Positions 23,171 to 33,265 of a DNA stretch of 64,000 nt are shown piece after piece; within the stretch, counting starts at the first letter, position 1; each line of letters starts with the position of its first letter. Source of the stretch: Benincasa hispida (Eukaryota > Streptophyta > Magnoliopsida > Cucurbitales > Cucurbitaceae); the NCBI RefSeq assembly GCF_009727055.1, contig NC_052357.1, positions 15,707,648-15,771,647 on the forward strand, written 5' to 3'. The position numbers and the translations under genes are program-made. The notes beneath the pieces are model-generated. The model did no database searches and was not told the DNA's origin. It was given only the letters and a program-made list of their open reading frames with translations.

Positions 23171-24485
23171 AAAGTCCATATTGAAATAAGTAGTTCCTGC
23201 ATTACTATGCAACTCAAACTCATCAGGGACGCAATTCTTTTGGAATACACTTTTTCTTATCAATGATTCATGAATGTTCGTTACCTTTCTTTTATCTGTT
23301 ATCACATATTTGTCTTTTTGTATTTATATTTATATAAAAAAAATGGCACCTCAATCGTGTTGAACGGTCGTGGTAAACCATTTTAGAACTCTGTCTGTTA
23401 GTTGACCCTCTCGATGTTTTCTTTGCAACGATCGAGGTAAATGATTGCGAAGGAGCTACACGAAAGATGCAACTAGCTTATTCTGCCACCGTAATCAAAG
23501 AGAGAAGTTCGCCGCAAAGAAGGATGCGTTCACACACAATGTGGGCGACAGAGCAAATTTGGCGGTTGTACCTTTCCTTGACTTTTTCTATTCCAAATTT
23601 TGCGCTCCCGCATCGCATTTTAACTTTGAAAATTTTATCATCGCATCCTCTTTAGTCGGCGCAATCATTTAACATTGATTAATTTAGTAAATCACCACAT
23701 TATTTCACTTTGCCAATTATGATTTCAATGATGAAACGCATGACTTAATTTTAGGACAGTCATCTCATGAAATATTTCTAGAAGTTAGTGGTCTGCTAGC
23801 TTTCTTTCAAACTGACTTTTTACGAAACTTCCTAAGAGCATCGCATGACTTCTTTCAATCTTTCAGCAATGAGGACATTGCTGCGTTTAAATTTGGGGGT
23901 GTGGTATTCATTTTCAACCTTGCTATTTTTAGGTTTTAAAATAAAATCATAACATTGCGATCGGATCTTACTCGTAGTTGGATATCCACATGACACACGT
24001 GGGGGCAAGCCAAAACAAAGGTAGGAGTCATGATCAACGCATAAATAAAATGATCGCAACTCCACTGCCAAATGGGCATGAGTTTAGACTGAGAAAGAGC
24101 GCCTTGCTCGTAGTTGGATGTCCACATGACACACGTGGGAGCAAGCCAAAAAGAATGCTAGGCATTTGGATCAGCACAAGGTCATAGAAAAAAAAATATA
24201 TGTCTAAAATACGCAAGGATAAAAATCATTTGAAAATACCTCAGTTGGAAATTTTTTTTTATGAAATAAATCATGCGATGCCCTGGAAACTAGTAAGGTC
24301 TTTTTGAAGGTTAAACTTTCAGTCCCTAATTTTAGAAATATTTCAAGAACGAGACCTAGATAAGAATTAAAGAGATTTTGGTACATAGGATTTGATAAGG
24401 AAACCTTGAGAAATCTAGGAAAAAAGAAAATGGTCGACTTTCTAAAGAAAATCTTTAGCTTATGCTTGAGGACAAACATTGTTTT
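23171..24485. other. Gypsy element 3' non-coding region
   Basis: About 1.3 kb with no recognisable coding sequence, lying where RT, RNase H and integrase would be in a full element. It contains an imperfect direct repeat: blocks at 23962-24014 and 24104-24156 share CTCGTAGTTGGAT and TCCACATGACACACGTGG. A second weaker repeat reads AAATTTGGGGGTGTG at 23889 and again just before the 3' LTR. Confidence 0.7.
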
Positions 24486-24498
24486 AAATTTGGGGGTG
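24486..24498 (+). other. Polypurine tract of the Gypsy element
   Basis: AAATTTGGGGGTG lies directly before the TG of the 3' LTR, where a plus-strand primer is required. Confidence 0.7.
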
Positions 24499-26181
24499 TG
24501 ATAACGAGCAGAAATGCACATTATTACAGCACAAAGTTATAAACAATGCAGGATTGCGACGGTAAAAATATATAATATTGCATCCAAAAGCATTAAATTT
24601 GCAACATTGCGATCGCATGCGTCCATCGCATTAAAACAGCTAACTTATGTATTTTATGCAGGAAATGCGTTGACTCAAGGCGGAAATGCGATCCGAAGAA
24701 ATTAACATCCGAGCGCATAAAAGATCACGATCGCAAGGCTATGCGATCATTTGCGCTCGCGAAAATCTGCTCAAGAAGATGGCCGCATAGAGCCGGCGCA
24801 TCAAGGTAGGCGCATCTGGGTGAAAGCTTAATAAATCACAATGGGACAAAAAGTTGATGACGGTCGATTCCGAATTAAGTTGACAAGCCGTTAACAATAT
24901 ACTGTAGCAAGTACACTCAACTTTTGGGCAACAAATATTCAGTGCATCAGACAGAGAATTAATGACATTCCATCAGTGCAATCATTCGAGAGAAAAAGTT
25001 CTTCACTCTGAAGCTCTATAAATACCAAAGGTCACCTTCATTGAAGGAGTTCGCTCAGTTTAGAGAGTTCACCATATAGACAATAATAGCCTTGTTCTTA
25101 CTTTTCTTATACTTAAAAGGCGGAAGTGAGAAAAGGGAGAAGACGCCGGAAGATCATCCTGGTCAGCTCAAGAGAGTGCCAGGGAGCGTGGAAAATAGAG
25201 AGAGGACCGACTCTTGCGAGAGCAAAATATCTTTTGAGCAGAGTAGAGAAGAACAGTGTAAAACCCTTGGGAAGCAAGAGATTGCTACCTTGCTCTTTAT
25301 CTTTCTTTCACATTGTCATTTTGTACTTCAATTTCATATATAGAATGAAACTTGCATTTCTACATCTGTTCACTCTCTGTACAATACGCATGAGTAACTA
25401 AACTTTTAAATGGGTTGAGAAGTAATTAGCTAACATGACCTAGGATCTTCATTGCATGCAATCATCTTGTCTTATATTGCGCCCATCACCCTTTAGAGCT
25501 ACTCGAGAGATAGTCTAAAGAAAGAACCTAAGACTTGAGAGAGCTAGGTTAGAATCTAGATTCGAGAGAGCAAGATTGGATTTGCATAAGCAAGAGATAG
25601 ATACTTAGAGATAAGCTTTGTTTGCCAACATGCATCGCATGCACCCTAGAGATAGGTTATGGTAGTATGTGGTCACCTTGTGTATCTATGTGTCATTCGT
25701 CATCGCATAGACAAGAATAGAGGCTTAGATGTAAGTCCTATAGACATCATCGCATACATCGCATGCGTTCTAAAACTAGAAGCCGTAGCATTTGCATTGA
25801 GAGATGACTTGTTGTTGTATGTATGTAGCATGATCACGTAACATGAACGCAATCCTAGAAAGTGTTAGCTAAATCCCTTTTCAACCCGTTCCCCACATAA
25901 TCATCGCATCTTTCGTATTATTAACTCTTTTCTCAAATTTTGCCACATAGACTTTATACTTTAAACAATATACCAACCAACCTTTTGATTTATTTGTTAT
26001 CGCAAAGTGATCTAAAATTACCATCGCATACTGTTTTCCTTAGTCCCTGTGTTCGACCTTGGGCTTACCAGGCAACTCGGTAGAATTTATACTTGGATCT
26101 TGCTGAGAAAACTTGCATGCACAATGTATATTCCACCATCGCATTCTACACCATTCTTTCATCGCATAACAACACACATCA
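24499..26181 (+). repeat. 3' LTR of the Gypsy element
   Basis: Starts TGATAACGAGC and ends ACACATCA, 1683 bases, collinear with the 5' LTR and uninterrupted. The next five bases, AAGTA, repeat those before the 5' LTR. Confidence 0.92.
25017..25024 (+). promoter_or_regulatory. TATA box of 3' LTR
   Basis: TATAAATA at the place equivalent to 17898 in the 5' LTR. It could drive transcription outward into MULE B, but there is no evidence that it does. Confidence 0.5.
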
Positions 26182-26186
26182 AAGTA

Positions 26187-27000
26187 CAAAGGCACAATAT
26201 TGGTTGGTTGCAATGGATGTACCCTCTACCATATGCTATTGTCGATAATAGGACCAACCAATCATGGAAATGGTTTATGAAGAATTTGAAAGCTGCAATT
26301 GGGGAATGCCCTAATCTTATATTTGTTTCAGACTGACGAAAAACTATCACCAATGCAATTGATGTTGTATTCCCAACAACATTTCACAGACTTACTTAAA
26401 GAGAAATATCAATAAAAACTTCAAGGATGAAGAGGTGAACAAATTGTTTGATAGTGCAGCAAGAGCGTATCAAGGGTTCGTGTTTAAAAGATACTGGGAC
26501 CAAATATTGGACTTCAAGAATGGTAGCCTTGGAAGATATTTGGAGGATGCGGGTGTCGAGCGGTGGGTATGATGTTAGCAGTATGTGAGTCGATATGATA
26601 ACACGACGAACAATAATGCCTAGTATTTCAATTCGGTGACGAGAGAAGCGAGGAAACTACCAATAACAATACTACTGGAACACATAAGGTGTGTGATACA
26701 ACAATGACATTATGAGCAATGGAATATTTGGTCAATTAGCACATTGACACATTCAAGTCAATCCAATTGATTGTTACAGGTTTCATGTGAAAGATGGTAG
26801 GTTAAACGGTATTGTTAGCCTTAACACATTTGAGTGTAATTGCAGACAGTTTCGGTATTTGGAGATTCCATGTTCACATGCTATTGCTGCAGTTAGAGAA
26901 CAAACTATCAACCTATTCACCCTATGTAGCAGGTTTTGTTGTTTCAGACAGTTTCGAGGCACTACATTATTGTTAAGTCGAACTATAGCTCTCCCAGCAA
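26187..27000 (+). pseudogene. MULE B transposase, C-terminal part
   Basis: Continues the transposase after the Gypsy insertion: YPLPYAIVDNRTNQSWKWFM and KNLKAAIGECPNLIFVSD, where the last Asp is probably the second catalytic residue. TGA follows immediately (26334). Later pieces are separated by frameshifts, and a stretch present in MULE A (KYAEEMISLKCEKARQYQ) is deleted at about 26755. The SWIM zinc finger is kept (FECNCRQFRYLEIPCSHAIA at 26830-26890). Inactive. Confidence 0.85.
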
Positions 27001-27059
27001 TAGTGACTATAATCTTATATGTCCAAACCTATAAAACCATTTTAGTTTATTAGAAAATA

Positions 27060-27780
27060 ATAAGAATTCATTAGACATTTATGATAAATAAAATGTAAGA
27101 ATTGATACTTGGAACGCGTAAGGAAATCCTGGCAGATTGTACTTCAGCACATAATTTTTTTTTTTTTTTTTCACTTTCTCCTTGTACAAGCTGACCTTGT
27201 CTTTTAACGCTTTTTTTGGACCATTGAAGGTTCTCTTCCATAAAATATGTCCCCAATTTAAGTTGTTGAAGTATTCAAGGTCCTCCACGTCATCCAACAA
27301 TGATTTATCAATACTATTTTTTGTCTTGTTTTTTCCTATCAACCCCAATTCATAATAATACACAGGACTAACTTTCACTGCCTCTAAGTCATTTTCAAAC
27401 TCTTAACGCCTTATAACGTTCTTCACATTTGGTGAGATGCACTTCCATTGCCATTAAATTATTGGAGTATTTCAATCATAGTGATTTTGTCACTTTAACA
27501 TACGAACCAGTTTAGTAGGTGACCGTCAGAATCCCGTCACCAATAGGAAATCTTCCTTAAAAAATTCAACGATCATCCCATCCAAGTCAAAGCTCAGAAA
27601 TCAGGCCCACTACTTTCCACCTCCCTCAATAAAATATGGTGGGCTAGCGGGCTATTGAAGACTATGTCCATTTTCACAAATTTTCTAAATACAATCCTCC
27701 TAAACATTTGAAGTTGCCTCTTTGTAAGTTTCCCTTTGATTATCTTATTTGCGATCCCAATGTGAGATGAAAGACTTATA
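27060..27780 (-). pseudogene. DUF1985-type (Ulp1-associated) remnant in MULE B
   Basis: Read on the minus strand, 27770 to 27079 gives RRIVFRKFVKMDIVFNSPLA and HHILLREVESSGPDF, then after stops a run including YFNNLNWGHILWKRTFNG and YNLPGFPYAFQV. These are hallmarks of DUF1985, a domain found next to Ulp1-like SUMO-protease domains in MULE-borne plant genes. No protease domain or catalytic His-Asp-Cys was seen, so only the N-terminal domain remains. There are several stops and frameshifts. Its antisense placement behind the transposase and before the right terminal repeat shows it is MULE cargo. Confidence 0.65.
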
Positions 27781-27939
27781 GCCTATCCAGGAAAATAATC
27801 CTTTATAGCAATTTTAAGATTAGTTATTATAACTACATGTAAAAGAAAAAATAGAATTATAGAAAAAAAAAAAAAAGGAACAAAAATCACATTATCTTGC
27901 ATTATGTAAAAATTTCGTTTCAAGCTTTTACACCTGTCT

Positions 27940-28200
27940 GATAAAGAACGAGAGAAAGGCGTCTAAAACGAGAGGAATGCAGAGAATCCAGATCGAGCAC
28001 GTGCTATGGACGTTTTAACGAGAGGAAAGTATGAGAGGAAGGAGTCCAAAATGAGAGGAATGATTGGGCGTTTTAGGGACTAAACAAATATTCCACATGC
28101 GACTGACGTCATTAGAATGTCAAATTTCAAGTGTTCTTTAAAGATGAGGTAAATTTCGAATGGATCTCAAAATTTGACCGATCCGTACAAATTTCCCACA
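27940..28200. repeat. Right terminal inverted repeat of MULE B
   Basis: Matches the inverted left end at 12354-12650. It ends ACAAATTTCCCA and lies only about 150 bases before the start codon of the gene at 28348, so the transposon end borders or enters that gene's promoter. Confidence 0.75.
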
Positions 28201-28305
28201 GGATTCCCGTAAGTTTATAGGAATAAAAGTTGAACATTTACTTTTAAAAAGATATCTCTCCTTTCGAAGAAACCATCTAAAAGAAAGAGCGCAGGTTTAT
28301 CTCAT

Positions 28306-28314
28306 AAACCCTAA
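28306..28314 (+). promoter_or_regulatory. Telo-box upstream of the small basic-protein gene
   Basis: AAACCCTAA lies 34 bases before the ATG. In plants this element is common in promoters of ribosomal-protein and other translation-related genes, usually just upstream of or within the 5' leader. That fits a nucleolar or ribosome-linked role for the product. Confidence 0.55.
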
Positions 28315-28347
28315 TCCTACTTTGCAGAAGATTTTCGGAGGAAGAAG

Positions 28348-30528
28348 ATGACTCAGAAAGCAAACCTATTCAAAGGTCAACAGAAGAGGAAAACCATTCC
28401 TCCCAATCGCCATGGCAAAATCCCCCAGACTCGTAAAGGTATCTCTATCTTCTCTTTTCCCCCTTCCCCGCTTTCATATTCTGCATTTACGCGTAAATAT
28501 TACGATTTCTCCTCCTCCGTATTCATTCGGCGTTTTCTTTCCAGGGAAAAGATTTGTGAAGCCATCAAAGACCACCAAAGAGATGGAAACAGATCGGGTA
28601 CGTGTTCTCTTTTCGTGCTTGTCCGGTAATTTATATGGAATTTAGTAATCATGAGAGTAGAAACTTATGCTGATAACTTGTCTTGTTGCGATTGTTCGTA
28701 TTTTTAATGTTTCGAATGCGATTTTCTAGCTTCTGTAGTGTTATACTAGATGAAGTGACCATCTATTGTTAAATACTGTTCGAAAAATTTGGATTAAGGT
28801 GCAACCGGAGTTAAGATATCGAAATAGTTAGGGGTTGTGTGTACGGTAAATGTTGCATAGCTTTGCTAGTTCGCAATTCGGGTGAACTATTTCAATCATC
28901 CATTGTTTTGGTTAGCTGAGAACAGTTCTGAACTTCCTTTGCCTTTTCATTGCTGATAATGGATTTTGTGCATGGTTCTTAAGTCCCCTTCTCTTGGCAG
29001 AACTTGGTAGTTGATAGTCCTCAGTTAATTTCAAATTTCACTTTGACATCATTGTTTGAAATTGTAACATGACTGCTAGACGTTTGTGTTTCTACGTTTG
29101 CTGTATATATGCATTCAGGCATTTAATATTGGTCGTGATTAGTATCTTCTCTTTGATTGTGTTGGAGTAGTCATTGGTGTAAAAATTCTATTGGCAAATG
29201 AAAAATTGTAATTTACAAAAGAGGAAGGGGAACTACTCAACTTCCTCCCTTCTCTTGTTAATGAAAGTCATGTTTCTTAAGAAAAAGAACTTTGGGCTCT
29301 AAGAATATGTATCTGTAGCAATTATCACCTTAAAAATCTATTTAGAAATATATCCGAACAATTTTTGTCTGCACTACATCTTAATGGAAGGATTACTTGA
29401 ATGATGAGAGGCAGTTTCCTGCTTTTGTAGGAATGGTTTTTTGTGCATTTATAGGATCTCTATATCGTTTGACAGAAAAAGTTCTAAGAAATTAAGAAAC
29501 ATTGTGCAAGGCCAAAGAGAGGAGTTTTTTTGGGTTTGAATGAAAAATTGATTTCTAAATAATGAGATGGTTGGTAGACTGAGATTCCGTACAGTATAAA
29601 TGCTTTTATCAAGCTCTTGATCCGAATGGAGTCGGTTTTGTTTATTCATTTGAAATTTCCTTGGTATGAATTAGTTTTTAAAAAATATTTAGATGCTCCC
29701 TGGGTTTTACCTATCATTCCAAGGTAAAATAACTGCCACATGGTCGTTTTTGTTTTTTTTTTTTTTTTTAATCTGATATCGGCACACTAGTCAAAGTTTC
29801 AAACTTAAACTTTGGGTTTTTTTTTTTTTTTAAAATTTATAAGACGGCATCTATGAGTATAAGCATGCCAAACATTGTTCTTGTTGTGATGTTTGTGCTC
29901 ACCTTCAATTTCTCTTGTATCTTTCTTTGTGTAAGGCTCCTTCCAAAAAGAAGGGTAAATTTCCTAGTATATGGGAGCATAAATTCTTAATAGAGAAAAA
30001 AAGAAGACTCGTTTGCAACTCCTTGGTTTGTCTCCCTTTCTTCAAACTAGTCATGCTAATGGAAGGTTTTATTTCTTATCAAAGTTCTTTCCCTGTTTTA
30101 TGGTCGAAATTAGTATCGAATGGTTGGTAATTATTCTGGTATTTGTACAATGCTATAATGTTTTGGTGTATTCTTCTTGATTATTTATTTATTATTATTA
30201 TTTTTGGAATTGAATAGATTAGGTTGTCTTAGTAATTGTATAGAACCCATTATGCATCCTGTTCCATATGTAATGGAGTCCCAAGATTTATACTACTTTT
30301 ACCCTTTCCTGTGGAGAATTTTCACATTTCATGAACTTTTCCTCCATTACTGATAATCTCGACATTCTGGGAAAAAAACAACAGGAAGTGAGCAAGTTCA
30401 TAAATTACTGCAACGAAACGAAGGCGGCTACTTTAGCGAACAAGGAAGGTGGGCAGCTGAGTATTGTGAAAACTCCGTCAGATACTGGTAATAGCAATGC
30501 AAAGAAAGAAAAGAAAGAGAAAGAGTAG
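28348..30528 (+). CDS. Small basic Lys-rich protein, possible DUF2462/UPF0390 family (3 exons)
   Basis: Three exons join in frame: 28348-28438, 28545-28597 and 30385-30528, all with GT-AG introns (106 and 1787 bases). The product has 95 residues. It starts MTQKANLFKG; residues 11-38 are rich in Lys, Arg and Pro (KTIPPNRHGKIPQTRKGKR); 49-80 hold a likely helix (SKFINYCNETKAATLANKEG) and LSIVKTP; the tail is a run of Lys and Glu. Size, a TRKGKRFVKPSK-like motif and the C-terminal helix recall the DUF2462/UPF0390 family, whose human member is a nucleolar protein. I hold the family call loosely and the gene model firmly. The function in plants is unknown. The telo-box at 28306 agrees with a link to ribosome production. 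Confidence 0.8.
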
Positions 30529-32602
30529 AGGGGGATTCAGACGTTACAATATTGTGAAATTATTTGTGATGTTATTTCTTTCCCTTTCCTTTTTTCATCC
30601 ATTTTTTTCTACCCTGTTGAGAAGGTGAAAATTTTGAATTGGGTTCGTGTTCTAAAGCAACTCTCAATTTTGTTAGGAGTAATCTGTTACTACTACATTT
30701 ATATATAATATTTTTGTTTTTACTTTTGTAAGAATAGCTTATGCAAAAGTCGACAAAAAAAAAAAATCAAATTAAAAATTTGGTCACTAGTATATATGCT
30801 AAGTTAAATTCCAACCCTGTATAGTTTGAATAAGTACCATTTATCAGGTTCAATCAATTCTCAAACTTTGAAACCATTGGAACTAAATTTTAACTTCCTT
30901 CCATAATTGTAATTTAACCAAAAAGAGAGAAAAAATCGTATTTGATCAAACTTTAAATTTGCTGTAAAGTACATATTTCATGAGAATATGATTTTCATAT
31001 TTGACCAATCTTTTAATTTGCTGTAATGTGCATATTTCATGAGATTTAACAAATAATTTTGTGAAAATCAATTAAGCATTGAAAAGGGGTCTTTTGACAC
31101 TTTTTAATATACTATCTCGCTGTGACTTATCTCTTTCGACCAAATTGTTAAAAAAAAAAAAATCAACTAAGCATTTGTTTTCGGGGAATTTTAGTAATTT
31201 CAAAATCATGATCATCTCACCAAGTCGTTTGTAAGTTGTAACAGTCCACATTTTATAAGCGTCAAACCAATTAACTAATCTAATTTTTTAGAGATTATTT
31301 AGTAGTTCATGAGGCAACCTGAGCTGTTCAAATCCCTTTAATCTCATCAAATGTTGTGTTGAACTCCACAACGGAAAAAAGAAAAAAAAGGTTCATGAGG
31401 TTACTTATATAGTTCCTTAAAATCATCGTTCACACATTTGTGATCTTTTAAGAAACACAAAAATATCCAGTAACAAATCTTGACAAAATATTTTGTGTTG
31501 AACGAGAAAGAACTTCAAGACAACTCCCAAAGAATCACTCAATGATTTGGAAGGGGGAGAAAATGGGTGGGAGGACAAGGAAGATTGCATAAAGCTATCT
31601 TATTATTCAATACTAAGATGAATGGTGCAAAATTTTATCTGTGTGCTTGTCACAAAAACCATATTCTTCTTTGGTGAGAAGAAAAAAAGGTACGTTGAAT
31701 CGCATACATCTTCAAGTACCCACTCGTTTAAATAAATTTGGATTTCACATTTCTCAAATTCTAAACTACCCACTGAACATCAAACAAAAAGTAGCAACTA
31801 GCAACATATGATTTATGGTGGAAACAATTATCCAAAAAAACTTCAATCCTAAGAGGGTGTATGAAGAGGCACAAAAGGGCTTTCCCACTCCCTCCAATCG
31901 ACAACAAAATCAACAAGAAGATAACAAAACTCGAATGAAACAGAAGTCTAATTCATCAGGAACATGCATTCTATCCTAATATTGAATGTATAAAAGTTTA
32001 AAGCCAACCGGAACAGCTTGGAAGTAAAACACCACTTCCTTACTTCCTTACCTTTGATATTGAATGTCCAAATCCCTTGTTGCACTCGAACAAATATATA
32101 GAAGTTTAAAGAACCACCACATAACACTCTTCGCCACTCCACCGTCTTCAACAATTGAAGTGTTTGCCACCATCTTGATTCGCAGTATGCTAAAAAGAAT
32201 CAAGATTCATCCTACTTGCTAAAGACTTAACTTGTCCAACAGTGTTTGACACCATCCACATAATAAATAAATTCCTAATGGAATTAGGGAAAAGGCAACC
32301 CAAAATCCAGAGACAACTATAATTCCGTAGCTTATAAGAATTCAAATAAGTATCACGGTGCACAATACCCAGATACAGTTATCACGTAATCAAGATGGCA
32401 AACACAATACATTCTAAAAGAACAATAGAAGCCAATTAAGCAACAACTGAATCGGATATAAGTAGTTTCTCAGCAAGTGTATTAATCAACAACTGCATCG
32501 GATAAGTATGTAAACAAACAAGTACTGAATATCCACAATGCAGAATTTATAAATTCAAGCCACATACGATTTATCCAGTGAAAAAAAAAATTAGCCCCCA
32601 CC
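30529..32602. other. Intergenic region between two convergent genes
   Basis: No gene is supported. It must hold the 3' untranslated regions of the plus-strand gene ending at 30528 and the minus-strand NAA10 gene ending at 32603. It is AT-rich with poly-A and poly-T runs (for example 30756-30768 and 31149-31161). Short direct repeats of the type CATATTTCATGAGA lie at 30970 and 31030. Confidence 0.6.
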
Positions 32603-33265
32603 TCATCCAGCTTTCTCATTAACCTTTGAGGAATCCAATTTTGAAGCATTGCCCTTTGACTCTGCTTTTGCCTCAGCAACACTCCCGGAATCACCACCAG
32701 AACAACACCCACCACCATGCTGATGCCCGTGGCCGTGGCCGTGGTGGTGATGGTGGTGATGGTGATGATGGTGGTGATGGTGATGTCCAGCGCCATGAAT
32801 TTGCTTCCCTTTAAGCTGCTTCCTCATATCATAAGCATCTTCACCATCGGCGTAATACTTCGCCTCAATATCATGGATCTTATATCCTAAAGTCTCGGTA
32901 TATAACTTGAAAGCAGCCCTGTTACTTTTCCTCACATGAAGGGAGACATATTCCGCTCCATAAACCTGTTCCATGGCATTTTGAGCCGCGTTCATGAGCT
33001 TAGTAGCTAAACCGAGCTTCCTATGAGTACGAAGCACAGCAAGGGAGGTAATATGGCCATGACATTCGTTGCTTTCTTCTTCCATTTTAGCCAAAACGTA
33101 GCCGACGATCTGGCCGTTGTAATCTTCAGCGACGTAAAGTAGTTGAGGCCAGGAAAGAATATGGTAGAAGTAGTATTTCATCTGATAATTCTCCGGGAGG
33201 CAAAAGAGGTTGCAGGCCTGCATGGCTAGAAGGTCGTTTATGGTTGCTTTGCGTATGCAAACCAT
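32603..33265 (-). CDS. NAA10: N-alpha-acetyltransferase NAA10, catalytic subunit of NatA
   Basis: NAA10 is the catalytic subunit of the ribosome-bound NatA complex (with NAA15). It acetylates N-terminal Ser, Ala, Thr, Gly and Val after removal of Met. The single-exon product has 220 residues and starts [20 protein letters not shown]. The open frame extends 60 codons further upstream (to 33445), but that extension is unlike the family, so I took the Met that aligns with other NAA10 starts. Conserved features are [20 protein letters not shown] (22-41), [17 protein letters not shown] (61-77), the acetyl-CoA loop RKLGLA (82-87), [14 protein letters not shown] (106-119) and [12 protein letters not shown] (136-147). 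The tail is odd: 15 consecutive His (161-175) then [13 protein letters not shown], which could bind metal. No break seen. Confidence 0.96.
   Translation of the reverse strand: MVCIRKATINDLLAMQACNLFCLPENYQMKYYFYHILSWPQLLYVAEDYNGQIVGYVLAKMEEESNECHGHITSLAVLRTHRKLGLATKLMNAAQNAMEQVYGAEYVSLHVRKSNRAAFKLYTETLGYKIHDIEAKYYADGEDAYDMRKQLKGKQIHGAGHHHHHHHHHHHHHHHGHGHGHQHGGGCCSGGDSGSVAEAKAESKGNASKLDSSKVNEKAG

Larger units (their letters stand above)
17378..26181 (+). mobile_element. Non-autonomous Gypsy-type LTR retrotransposon (gag-only)
   Basis: The structure is complete: TG...CA ends, AAGTA duplicated on both sides (17373-17377, 26182-26186), 5' LTR, primer-binding site, gag, a decayed protease region, polypurine tract and 3' LTR. 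After the nested insert is subtracted, the 5' LTR is 1683 bases, exactly the length of the 3' LTR. Only about 3.5 kb lies between the LTRs, and no reverse transcriptase, RNase H or integrase motif was seen. It therefore fits the class of gag-only elements that need enzymes from a partner. It sits in the MULE B transposase. Confidence 0.9.
12354..28200 (+). mobile_element. MULE B (Mutator-like element) with nested insertions
   Basis: A Mutator-like element bounded by long terminal inverted repeats (about 12354-12650 and 27940-28200). It encodes a plus-strand transposase in three separated pieces (13438-14332, 16917-17372, 26187-27000) and a minus-strand DUF1985 remnant (27060-27780). Removing the two insertions (14333-16911 and 17378-26181, each with its five-base duplication) leaves an element of about 4.45 kb. 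The transposase plus antisense DUF1985 content resembles plant MULEs that have captured Ulp1-protease-type genes, known from melon and other plants. All coding parts are broken. Confidence 0.8.

Noticed and set aside
28412..28645. 77-codon frame overlapping exons 1 and 2 of the small gene
   Set aside because: It is the same DNA in another frame. The spliced frame gives a coherent basic protein.
29915..30130. 71-codon frame within the second intron of the small gene
   Set aside because: No recognisable content, and it lies in an intron flanked by good splice sites.
32482..32814. Open frames on both strands with Thr/Ile or His/Gly/Asp repeats
   Set aside because: They are out-of-frame readings of the CAC/CAT repeat coding the His tract of NAA10.
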